From assembly GCA_047618505.1 (NCBI GenBank), contig JBLHLB010000240.1, positions 1 through 6,458 of the forward strand: DNA of 6,458 bases, in the 5' to 3' direction. The notes beneath the pieces were generated by a model. The model searched no databases and had not been told where the DNA came from. It was given only the letters and a program-made list of their open reading frames with translations. This DNA is from JBLHLB01 sp047618505. GTDB lineage: Bacteria > Planctomycetota > UBA1135 > GCA-002686595. Shown here piece by piece: positions 1 through 6,281 of this stretch. Position numbers and translations under genes: made by a program. How positions within the stretch are numbered: the first letter of the stretch is position 1; every line of letters starts with the position of its first letter.

Positions 1-2
1 AA

Positions 3-119
3 GAACTCACGATCCTGTGGCCCTCCGGCGCGCTAGAGACTCTGCGCGACGTGGCCGCGGATCAACGCCTGGTGATTCGCGAAGGCGAAGGCATCGTGCT
101 GGCGGAGGACCTCCAATGA
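3..119 (+). CDS. C-terminal end of a CRTAC1-family (ASPIC/UnbV domain) protein, partial
   Basis: The reading frame is open from the left edge and ends at TGA 117-119, giving 38 residues that begin ELTILWPSGALETLRDV. The motif WPSG followed by a hydrophobic/LRDV strand and a VIREGEG ending is the hallmark of the ASPIC/UnbV domain. That domain closes CRTAC1-like proteins after a run of FG-GAP/VCBS beta-propeller repeats. Such proteins are usually secreted or surface-attached and their biochemical role is unsettled. The rest of the gene lies outside the window, so propeller repeats and signal peptide cannot be checked. The stop overlaps the ATG of the following TPR gene (ATGA at 116-119), which indicates one transcript and coupled translation. 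CRTAC1 and TPR genes are often neighbours in planctomycetes and acidobacteria. Domain assignment is fairly sure despite the short fragment. Confidence 0.8.
   Translation, partial: ELTILWPSGALETLRDVAADQRLVIREGEGIVLAEDLQ
104..108 (+). promoter_or_regulatory. Shine-Dalgarno sequence of the coupled TPR gene
   Basis: GGAGG lies seven bases before the ATG at 116, inside the last codons of the CRTAC1 gene. This fixes the start of the TPR gene at 116 rather than at the upstream in-frame start at 17. It is the only convincing Shine-Dalgarno sequence I found before any start in the window. Confidence 0.7.
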
Positions 120-1291
120 GGCTCAATCCCCTAAGGGCAGCGGCACTTGGGAGCGCCGTATTCCTGCTGTCCATCGGTGCCCTTCCGTCGGCCCAGGAAT
201 CCGGCGCGAACGTCGACGCCAGGGGCGCTCAGATCCAGGATCAGAAGCCCTTCGATGGAACATCGGAGGACGGGCTTAGTCCCCTGCGTGAGCTTCTGGA
301 GCTCGATCTTCCTGCCCAGGCTGTCGAGCTCTTTGGGAAGCGCGTAGCCCCCGGTGGCGACCTCTTCCTACGGGGCGATGCGCGCGCCCTGGTCGCCCGC
401 GCCCTCTTCGCCCTCGGCCGCAAAGGAGCCGCGCAGGAACTTGTCCGCGGAGATGAGCCGGGCCTCAAGAACGAGCGCGCCCTAGTGGTTGCGCGCGCCT
501 GGCTTGCCATGGAACAGGATCAACTCGACCTGGCCCTGCGCGAGCTGTTGCGGTCGGAGAACGGACGCACCGTCCCGCGTTATCCCAATGACGGAGACGC
601 GACGATTCTCTTGGCTCGCGTCTTCACGCGGCGTGGTGATTTCCTTTCGGCGGAAGCCCCCGCTTCGCGCTTTCTGGCACGCTTTCGTTTGCACGCCGAA
701 ACACACACAGCCCTGCACATCCTGGGACAGGCGGCCGTCGAACGCGGCGACCCGGATCGGGCTAGGGAACTCTTTCGACAGCGCGATGCTGCCCGGCAAT
801 GGCAGGAGCTTTACCGCGTTCGCCGACTGCAGGCGAGACGTGCCCCCGAAGATCCCCTACCGCGCTTGGGACTAGCACTTCTTTGGATGGAGATAGAAGA
901 GTGGCTACGTGCACAAACCGTGCTCGAAGACCTCCTACAAAAGTGGCCCCGGGAAGGTAGCGCCTGGTTTCACCTGGCGGAATGCAGGCGTACCCTGGGC
1001 AGCGCGTCCTTGGCTCTGATGGCCTATGAACGCGCCATTGCCCTGGAGCCTAAACACGCGCCAGCGATTGCGAATCGCGCTCTCCTGCTGATCAGCCTTG
1101 GGCGACTTAGGGAGGCCCAGGAAGCCCTCGAGAAGCTCCTGGGCAGCGCAGCGGGGGCGGATCCGAACTTTGCCCCAGCGCAGCTCGCACTGGCCCGACT
1201 CTTGGTAGAAAGCGAAGGCGAAGAGGCAGCCGCCGCGCGCTACGCGATCTACCTGGAACTCGGTGGACGCGAGCCCTTGAGCCCGCGCTGA
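116..1291 (+). CDS. Secreted TPR-repeat protein
   Basis: This is a 391-residue protein. The start is set by GGAGG at 104-108 and by a signal peptide that begins exactly here: R2 and R7, a hydrophobic core at about residues 8-23, and a likely signal peptidase I site near SAQ at 25-27. There is no lipobox, so it is probably soluble in the periplasm or secreted. The mature part is almost entirely helical. The clearest TPR units are at about 245-279, 280-313 (WFHLAECRRTLG then AYERAIALEPKH) and 314-348, with a degenerate one at 353-384. The N-terminal half (about 55-230) has weaker TPR-like helix pairs. TPR proteins are binding scaffolds, and no catalytic motif is visible. The 4-base overlap with the CRTAC1 gene suggests the two products act together. 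In-frame extension to 17 is possible but would overlap CRTAC1 more and bury the signal peptide. The binding partner is unknown. Confidence 0.88.
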   Translation: MRLNPLRAAALGSAVFLLSIGALPSAQESGANVDARGAQIQDQKPFDGTSEDGLSPLRELLELDLPAQAVELFGKRVAPGGDLFLRGDARALVARALFALGRKGAAQELVRGDEPGLKNERALVVARAWLAMEQDQLDLALRELLRSENGRTVPRYPNDGDATILLARVFTRRGDFLSAEAPASRFLARFRLHAETHTALHILGQAAVERGDPDRARELFRQRDAARQWQELYRVRRLQARRAPEDPLPRLGLALLWMEIEEWLRAQTVLEDLLQKWPREGSAWFHLAECRRTLGSASLALMAYERAIALEPKHAPAIANRALLLISLGRLREAQEALEKLLGSAAGADPNFAPAQLALARLLVESEGEEAAAARYAIYLELGGREPLSPR

Positions 1292-1300
1292 GAACCAACT

Positions 1301-1373
1301 CCTACTGACAGCGCCTACTGACAGCGCCTACTGACAGCGCCTACTGACAGCGCCTACTGACAGCGCCTACTGA
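1301..1373. repeat. 13-bp perfect tandem repeat between convergent genes
   Basis: The unit CCTACTGACAGCG occurs five times in full (1301-1313, 1314-1326, 1327-1339, 1340-1352, 1353-1365), followed by the first eight bases of a sixth copy (1366-1373). All copies are identical. The last, partial copy contains the stop codon of the minus-strand TPR lipoprotein gene (TAG, plus-strand 1367-1369). Because 13 is not a multiple of three, TGA on the plus strand and TAG on the minus strand recur in all three frames. I see no self-complementary stem within a unit strong enough for an intrinsic terminator, and no spacers, so this is not a CRISPR array. It looks like a slippage-prone minisatellite. Confidence 0.97.
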
Positions 1374-2698
1374 TCCTGGCGCAGCTCGCTCGTCTCTAGG
1401 TCAACAAGGAACATGCGCGTGTCAGTCACCCACTCCCCCTCGGGATTGTCGAACACGTAGTGATCGCAGGCGCTGCGGGCTGCTTCCACATCACCATTTA
1501 AATAAAGGGCCCGAGCCAGGTTGAGGTGCACTGGTTCCGGCAAGGTGATTTCCTGCCTGGCAGCGTCCTTCAGGACGATCTCCCAGGCGCGGGCGGCGCG
1601 CTCAGAATCACCGAGACGGAAATGCACAACACCGAGCTGGTTGCGGGCGCTCAGGTTGTTCGGATCCAGCTCCAAGGCACGTTCGAAGGCGATTAAAGCC
1701 TCGTTCAGTTGGGTCCCCTGGTAGTGCACGATCCCGCGCTCCGTGGCCGCCCTGGATTCCTCCTGGAGGACGTTCACACCAAAGCCAAGTTCACGGTCCG
1801 GCAAGCCCTGGGCGCGCGCCGCGAGGTAGTGGGAAACGGCAGCGTCCCGATTGCTAAGGACCAGGGCCGCCGTGGCAGCCTGTTGGTTCAGGAGCGCACG
1901 CTTCAACCCCAGGGGATAACCCTCCAGGTCCAGTTCGGCATAGATCGCAAGGGCCTCGTCATAGCGCAGCAAACCCGCCAGGGCTTCGGCTTCGAGGTCG
2001 CGGTAATCCTGACCAAGGGGCTCCCAGGTTTGTGCGGCCTGCGCGTGCTCCAGGGCCTTCTCCGGCGAATTTCCGGCGATCATCATGCGCCCCACGAGGA
2101 GGTGCGCCTGGGCCGTTGCCTGACCGGTATAGGGTAGGTTCGGATCGAGCTCATAGGCGCGCTTCAAGAATTCCAAGGCGATCTCGCCACCACCAGCGAC
2201 CGACAGGGCTATGACCGCACGTGCGCGGCAAAGTTCGGCACCTTCGCCCGCCATCTCCAGACCCTTCAGCATGCTTTCCTCAGCGCCGCCCAGGCGCTGC
2301 ATCACGGCGAAGACCTCAGACTGTGTGGCATAGATGCGGGCGTCCTTGGGCCAATCTCGCTTGGCCTGTTCGAGGGCGGCCAAACAGTTAACGGGACTAC
2401 CCTCCGCCAGGGCCAGGCGCGCCTCTAGGACGGCACGGTCCACTGGATCCACCTCCGTTGCCTGCTCCAGGAGCGCACGCGCGGCGCCGGGCTGACCACG
2501 TTCAAAGGCGAGCTGGGCATCGATCAGGCGCTGATCCCGCAGGGCACGGGCCGTCTCCGGCAGGTCCTTGGCCTCGCTATCGCCACAGCTCGTCAGGAGC
2601 GGGAGAAGCAGGCCCAGGCAAAGAAGCGGAACAAGGGACGTGGAGATAGCGCGTGCAACCACAGAAGCGGATCGGGTGAGGGGTCGTCGAGGGGGCAT
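1367..2698 (-). CDS. TPR-repeat lipoprotein
   Basis: This is a 443-residue protein. The N-terminus is a lipoprotein signal: basic residues to R16, a hydrophobic stretch at about 21-36, then lipobox LTSC with C38 as the lipidated residue, followed by GDSEAK. It is therefore expected to be anchored in a membrane facing the periplasm or the cell surface. TPR units are visible at about 57-90, 158-187 (LEFLKRAYELDPN), 317-350 (ALIAFERALELDPNN) and 351-379 (ARNQLGVVHFRLGD), with a last one near 388-418. Weaker helical pairs lie between them. No enzyme motif is seen, so a scaffold or assembly role is inferred. ATG at 2698 has no clear Shine-Dalgarno. GTG at residue 13 is an alternative start and would leave the signal intact. 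The gene follows the UPRT gene after 70 bp on the same strand, so the two may be co-transcribed unless the hairpin between them terminates. Its stop codon is inside the 13-bp repeat array. Confidence 0.87.
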   Translation of the reverse strand: MPPRRPLTRSASVVARAISTSLVPLLCLGLLLPLLTSCGDSEAKDLPETARALRDQRLIDAQLAFERGQPGAARALLEQATEVDPVDRAVLEARLALAEGSPVNCLAALEQAKRDWPKDARIYATQSEVFAVMQRLGGAEESMLKGLEMAGEGAELCRARAVIALSVAGGGEIALEFLKRAYELDPNLPYTGQATAQAHLLVGRMMIAGNSPEKALEHAQAAQTWEPLGQDYRDLEAEALAGLLRYDEALAIYAELDLEGYPLGLKRALLNQQAATAALVLSNRDAAVSHYLAARAQGLPDRELGFGVNVLQEESRAATERGIVHYQGTQLNEALIAFERALELDPNNLSARNQLGVVHFRLGDSERAARAWEIVLKDAARQEITLPEPVHLNLARALYLNGDVEAARSACDHYVFDNPEGEWVTDTRMFLVDLETSELRQDQ

Positions 2699-2747
2699 GG
2701 GACACCAGCGGATAAACCGCCGGAGAAGTAGCTGTAGGGGGTCAAAG

Positions 2748-2766
2748 CGCGCCGGTAACCAGCGCG
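2748..2766 (-). terminator. GC-rich hairpin after the UPRT gene, possible weak terminator or attenuator
   Basis: Read on the minus strand, CGCGCTGG, a loop of TTA and CCGGCGCG form an eight-pair stem (one G-U pair), starting three bases after the UPRT stop codon. It is followed only by CTTTG, not a real T tract, so full intrinsic termination is doubtful. It may reduce transcription into the downstream TPR lipoprotein gene or protect the 3' end of the UPRT message. The stem was found by eye, and chance is possible in such GC-rich DNA. Confidence 0.35.
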
Positions 2767-2768
2767 GC

Positions 2769-3596
2769 TCAACACCAGGAGTTGTTCAGGACTTCGCCCA
2801 TGCCACCGCATCCGGGCACTACGTAGTCATGGTCATCGAGTCCGCGTTCCTCATCCCAGCGTGCACCGGGGGAAGAATCGAGTACATCCTTGGGCGACAG
2901 CCCGCGGTCCAGGCGACCGACGTGGACCTCCACGTGATCCCCAAGGGCCAGGACGGCCCGCAGGTACTCCGGCGTGGCGACCAGGGGCATGAGCACAACG
3001 CGCTCCGGCTGGCTGTAGTTGCGTGAGTAGTGGTCCAACAAGGTGATCACCGTAGATCCCGTCGCCCCCATCGGGTCCGGCAGGATCAAGGTCGCGCCGT
3101 TGACTTTGCCGCCGACTTTACTGCCGGAGAGATCCACGCCGTCCACGTGCCCATCGGGGCCCTCGCGACGCGCCATGTTGACGTGGTCCAAACGTAGTTG
3201 CTGCGCCGGCAGAACCAGGCTCAGGAGTTCATAGATCGTCTGGGCGGGAATAACACCTGCACGAATCACATCGACTACAACAATTTGCTGGGTGGGGTCG
3301 GGGGTTTGACTTTCCAAGTATCCGTGCTTGGGGTGCGCCGCGGCCATGCGCGTGGCCACACGTGCGGGGCTTGCGCGCAGGCAACGTTGGGCTGCACGAC
3401 CAAAGAGCAACCGATAGGACTCACGCAAGAGCATCTGAAGGACTGGCGCAACGGTCTCTTCGGCACTGAGTTTTGCTAGGAGCCCGAGCATCCAAGGATC
3501 CTCGTGCAAATGGACACGAGGCCCGTAACCATGGGCGCGTTCGCCGGGCCCAGAGGACGCTATGGGTGTGCCAGGCCGTATTTGAATCTCACTCAT
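2769..3596 (-). CDS. upp: Uracil phosphoribosyltransferase-like protein (divergent UPRT)
   Basis: This 275-residue cytoplasmic protein resembles UPRT, which converts uracil and PRPP to UMP and diphosphate in pyrimidine salvage. UPRT landmarks appear in order. HLHEDPWMLGLLAKL at about 29-43 matches the start of the family's core. VIRAGV at 110-115 matches the LRAG motif. LPDPMGATGSTV at 172-183 matches the PRPP loop usually written DPMLATGGS. DYVVPGCGGMGEV at 257-269 matches the uracil-binding loop usually written YIVPGLGDAGDR. Two changes stand out: the second glycine of TGG is serine, and the aspartates of GDAGD are G and E. It is longer than the usual ~210 residues, with about 28 extra residues at the N-terminus and a longer C-terminal half. 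A TTG two codons upstream (3600-3602) is also in frame; I chose ATG at 3596. No clear Shine-Dalgarno is seen. It is head-to-head with a TPR lipoprotein gene. Family membership is sure; true uracil activity is less so. Confidence 0.85.
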   Translation of the reverse strand: MSEIQIRPGTPIASSGPGERAHGYGPRVHLHEDPWMLGLLAKLSAEETVAPVLQMLLRESYRLLFGRAAQRCLRASPARVATRMAAAHPKHGYLESQTPDPTQQIVVVDVIRAGVIPAQTIYELLSLVLPAQQLRLDHVNMARREGPDGHVDGVDLSGSKVGGKVNGATLILPDPMGATGSTVITLLDHYSRNYSQPERVVLMPLVATPEYLRAVLALGDHVEVHVGRLDRGLSPKDVLDSSPGARWDEERGLDDHDYVVPGCGGMGEVLNNSWC

Positions 3597-3656
3597 TGCC
3601 AAGAGCCTAGCAGACCTGCGCGCCGTCGATATCCTTTGGCCAGCTCCGATTCCGTA
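3597..3656. promoter_or_regulatory. 60-bp divergent intergenic region
   Basis: This short gap separates the ATG of the UPRT gene (minus) from the ATG of a TPR lipoprotein gene (plus). If both chosen starts are right, promoters for both directions must lie here or inside the opposite gene. I could not identify a convincing -35/-10 pair on either strand; the closest elements (TTGGCC on plus, TGCTAGGCT on minus) match poorly. No operator-like inverted repeat was seen. The assignment as a control region rests on gene arrangement alone. Confidence 0.4.
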
Positions 3657-5090
3657 ATGCCCTCACCCCCCCTTCTTTCTGCCGCTTGGCGAACCCGGCC
3701 TAGGCTGGAGTTCTTAGCCTGCCTTGTGGCTGCCATGCTGGCATCCTGCGGCGGGAAGAGTGAAGTCATGGCGGCCGAGCGTGCCCGGGGCGTTGACTTG
3801 ACCGCGCCTCTGCCCAGTGCAATTGGCGCCCTCGATCCCCGCACGGCAGGGGCACTTCAGGAGCTTTTTGCCGCCGTAGAAGCTGCTCCGCGGGACGCCG
3901 TTCTACGGCGCTCCTATGCTTCGATGCTGGACGCGATTCAGTGCGATGCAGAAGCCCTCACAACCTGGCGCCAAGCGCTGGCGATCGACCCCAAGAACGC
4001 GACATCACACCATCACCTGGGCCGACTCCTATCTCAGCAGAGGAAGTTTTCCAAGGCCGCTGGCTCCTTCCTATCTGCACTTGAATTGCAGCCGGACTAC
4101 GCGCCCACCCACTGGCGACTGGGATTGGTGCACCTGGAACTCGACCAGTATGAGAAAGCGAGGGTCGCGTTTGCTCGTGCCCAGGAATTAGCCCCACGCG
4201 ATCCATCGGGTGCAACGGGTTTGGCCCTCGTCGCCCTGGAAACCGGCGAGCCCGGAGTCGCCGATGAAATTCTGTCGGCGCTACTGCTGCAACACCCCCG
4301 AGATGCACGCATATCGGAAGCCTTGGCGACGGCCAATCGACGCCTTGGAATCGAAGCGACAGCGGCCCTTGTGGATGCTCGTGCGGGACGGGAAACCCGC
4401 TGTTTCCGTGCGGACATCTGGGAGCGCGAACTCTCAAACTTCCGCTTCGCCTTCAGGGAAGATGTAGGGCTCGCGCGCCAACAACTCAAGTCCGGCAATG
4501 CAGTAGGTGCCCTGGGTTTGCTTGAGCCTATTTACGCAGAGGACCCGGACTACCTGGAGGCTGAGGGGATGATTGTGCATGCCTTGCTTACCCTCAACCA
4601 AGTCGAAAGCGCGCGCACGATCCTTCGTCAAAGTCTGGAGCGCGGAGATCATCCGAGCGCGCACTTAGCCCTGGGGATCATCGCCGTTCGCAGCGGAGAC
4701 AACCAAGGCGCCTTGGACCGCGCCATGCTTGCGGGCAATAACTCTCCCGGCGCCCACTTCCTGCGGGCCCGTGCACTCCTCGGGCTGGAGCGCCGGCAAG
4801 AATGCGTGACCGCATTGAAACTCGCCTTTCAACTGGGTGAGCAGAGTCTCCAGGCACGCATGCTCTATGGCCGTTGTCTCGCTGACCTCGCCGATCACGG
4901 AGCTGCACTCGCTGCAGTCGTCGAGACCACAGACATGTTCCCCGCAAGTCTTGAGGCCTGGGCCCTGCGCGTTGAAGTAGAAGTGCAACAGGGCCTCCTC
5001 GATGACGCGCGCCAATCGCTCGCAGTCGTCACAGCCCTCGATGGCAGCGGCAAAGTCCTGTTGCGCCTTGGTGTCCTATTCGACAATTGA
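3657..5090 (+). CDS. TPR-repeat lipoprotein
   Basis: This is a 477-residue protein. The frame is open further upstream (to 3504), but that part overlaps the UPRT gene. ATG at 3657 places a lipoprotein signal right at the N-terminus: basic residues R12, R14 and R16, a hydrophobic stretch at 18-29, lipobox LASC and lipidated C31, then GGKSE. Clear TPR units follow at about 81-113 (TTWRQALAIDPKN), 115-147 (GSFLSALELQPDY) and 149-183 (RLGLVHLELDQYEKA). After a linker rich in charged and aromatic residues at about 246-270 (RCFRADIWERELSNFRF), a second helical-repeat block covers about 271-470. The protein is probably a membrane-anchored scaffold; partner unknown, no catalytic motif seen. No good Shine-Dalgarno precedes the start. 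Its TGA (5088-5090) directly abuts the stop of the convergent gene. Similar design to the lipoprotein at 1367-2698 suggests related roles, but I see no close sequence identity. Confidence 0.87.
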   Translation: MPSPPLLSAAWRTRPRLEFLACLVAAMLASCGGKSEVMAAERARGVDLTAPLPSAIGALDPRTAGALQELFAAVEAAPRDAVLRRSYASMLDAIQCDAEALTTWRQALAIDPKNATSHHHLGRLLSQQRKFSKAAGSFLSALELQPDYAPTHWRLGLVHLELDQYEKARVAFARAQELAPRDPSGATGLALVALETGEPGVADEILSALLLQHPRDARISEALATANRRLGIEATAALVDARAGRETRCFRADIWERELSNFRFAFREDVGLARQQLKSGNAVGALGLLEPIYAEDPDYLEAEGMIVHALLTLNQVESARTILRQSLERGDHPSAHLALGIIAVRSGDNQGALDRAMLAGNNSPGAHFLRARALLGLERRQECVTALKLAFQLGEQSLQARMLYGRCLADLADHGAALAAVVETTDMFPASLEAWALRVEVEVQQGLLDDARQSLAVVTALDGSGKVLLRLGVLFDN

Positions 5091-6281
5091 TCAGCGCGTC
5101 GCCTCAAGGATCGCACGCACCGCTTGATCGTTGAAACCGGTGGAACGCCAGAGAACCTTGCCGGTCTTCCCAATCAAGAACGTCGTGGGGTAGCGACGTA
5201 CTCCAAAGGCGCGGCTGATCTCGTCGAAAATCTGTCCGTAGGTCGGATAGGTGTTACCCGCGGCCTTCCAGTGAGCCAGGGTCTCCGCGGGTGTATCGGT
5301 CAACGCGACGCCAAGAAAACGGACGTCTTCTCGTTCCCCTGAGACTTGCGCCCACAGTTTCTGCACTCGCGTTAAGTGCTCCCGCTCCTCGGGACAATCG
5401 ACGTACCAGAAGGTCAACAACACGGCCTTGCCCTTTAGGGATTCCAAGGTCAGATCTTCCTTACCGGCTCCGATTCCCAGCAGGCTGATCGGGGGCACGA
5501 CGGAACCGGCCGCCAGCAGCGTGTCCTCGACTTGGTCCAAGACACTCAGTCCGCTGAACCCCGCCGGCGGACGACGTTCGTAAAGGGTCGCGTTGGCCTC
5601 CTTCGACAACTCCCAGGAGCGCAACGTGAAGCTCGAGGAGACTTCGTGATCGTTGGTGTGACGGATTTTCTCCGCGGCTACGAGTTTCCCGTCTTCCCCA
5701 AGCCACAGGGTCTCGGTCGAACCAACAGACCACTTCGCCTGTCCCCCGCGCTCGATACGCAAGCCGCGGCGCCCTTGCCCCGTGGGATCAGAAACAAATA
5801 CGACGGAACGAGGCGCCCGTTGGGCAATCCCCGTCCAGGCGCTAATCGGAGAAAGGTCGGGGAACACGGCAAACCAACGCTCGCCCAGGGTTAGGACGGT
5901 TCGATCGCTGCGATTAACCTCATAGATCTGAGCACCATCCCCCATCAACTCGAAGGGCTCTCCCTCGCTGTCGGGCAAGGGCTCACGGTCACCGGGTTTG
6001 CCTTCGGGCAGGAGACCCACTGTCGAGGTGCGCAGCCAACCCGCAGCCCTGTGGGCACAGTGCATCTCCCCCTCGACCAGGAGTCGCGCAACACCACCGT
6101 CGCGCCGTTCCACGCGACGCTCCACCGTGGCCACTAGGTCGATGGCCGCGGCATTTCCGTGCTGGGCCAGTAGTTCGACGTAAACCGCCTGCGCCTCGGC
6201 GTCGCTTCCGCCGGGGGCCGCCGTCGAAAAGGGAGTCAAGACGACCAGGAGAATCGCGAGGAGGAGAATCCGAGGGGACAT
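5091..6281 (-). CDS. Secreted two-domain protein: LolA/DUF2092-like domain plus TlpA-like thioredoxin fold with CxxE active site
   Basis: This is a 396-residue protein. The frame is open to 6443, but ATG at 6281 begins a clean signal peptide (R4, hydrophobic 5-18, cleavage near STAA at 19-22). Residues about 40-235 look like a beta-rich LolA/DUF2092-type domain, a type I know to occur fused to redoxin domains; this assignment is tentative. Residues about 260-396 are a thioredoxin fold: VPPISL start, KGKAVLLTFWYVDCPEE (283-299), then the cis-proline motif RRYPTTFLIGKTGKV (362-375, P365) and a C-terminal helix. Ordinary TlpA proteins have WCxxC; here C296 is kept but the second cysteine is E299 and the preceding W is D295. 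The whole protein has only C75 and C296 as cysteines. Classic thiol-disulfide reduction is therefore unlikely by the usual mechanism. No Shine-Dalgarno is seen; the start follows a pyrimidine-rich stretch. Its stop abuts the convergent TPR gene without any gap. Confidence 0.85.
   Translation of the reverse strand: MSPRILLLAILLVVLTPFSTAAPGGSDAEAQAVYVELLAQHGNAAAIDLVATVERRVERRDGGVARLLVEGEMHCAHRAAGWLRTSTVGLLPEGKPGDREPLPDSEGEPFELMGDGAQIYEVNRSDRTVLTLGERWFAVFPDLSPISAWTGIAQRAPRSVVFVSDPTGQGRRGLRIERGGQAKWSVGSTETLWLGEDGKLVAAEKIRHTNDHEVSSSFTLRSWELSKEANATLYERRPPAGFSGLSVLDQVEDTLLAAGSVVPPISLLGIGAGKEDLTLESLKGKAVLLTFWYVDCPEEREHLTRVQKLWAQVSGEREDVRFLGVALTDTPAETLAHWKAAGNTYPTYGQIFDEISRAFGVRRYPTTFLIGKTGKVLWRSTGFNDQAVRAILEATR

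Noticed and set aside
17..115. N-terminal extension of the secreted TPR protein to an upstream start
   Set aside because: It lies inside the CRTAC1 coding end, is a run of arginines typical of a shifted frame, and would bury a clear signal peptide. ATG at 116 has GGAGG at the right distance.
1301..1373. CRISPR array
   Set aside because: The 13-base units are directly joined with no spacers, and no cas gene is present.
3600..3602. TTG as the start of the UPRT gene
   Set aside because: An ATG lies two codons downstream and no ribosome binding site favours the TTG; the difference is only two residues.
3504..3656. Upstream extension of the second TPR lipoprotein
   Set aside because: It overlaps the 5' part of the UPRT gene on the other strand. 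The lipoprotein signal starts properly at the ATG at 3657.
3958..4498. Long antisense open frames within the second TPR lipoprotein gene
   Set aside because: They are arginine/serine/proline-rich shadows of a well-supported TPR gene and show no domain or start signal.
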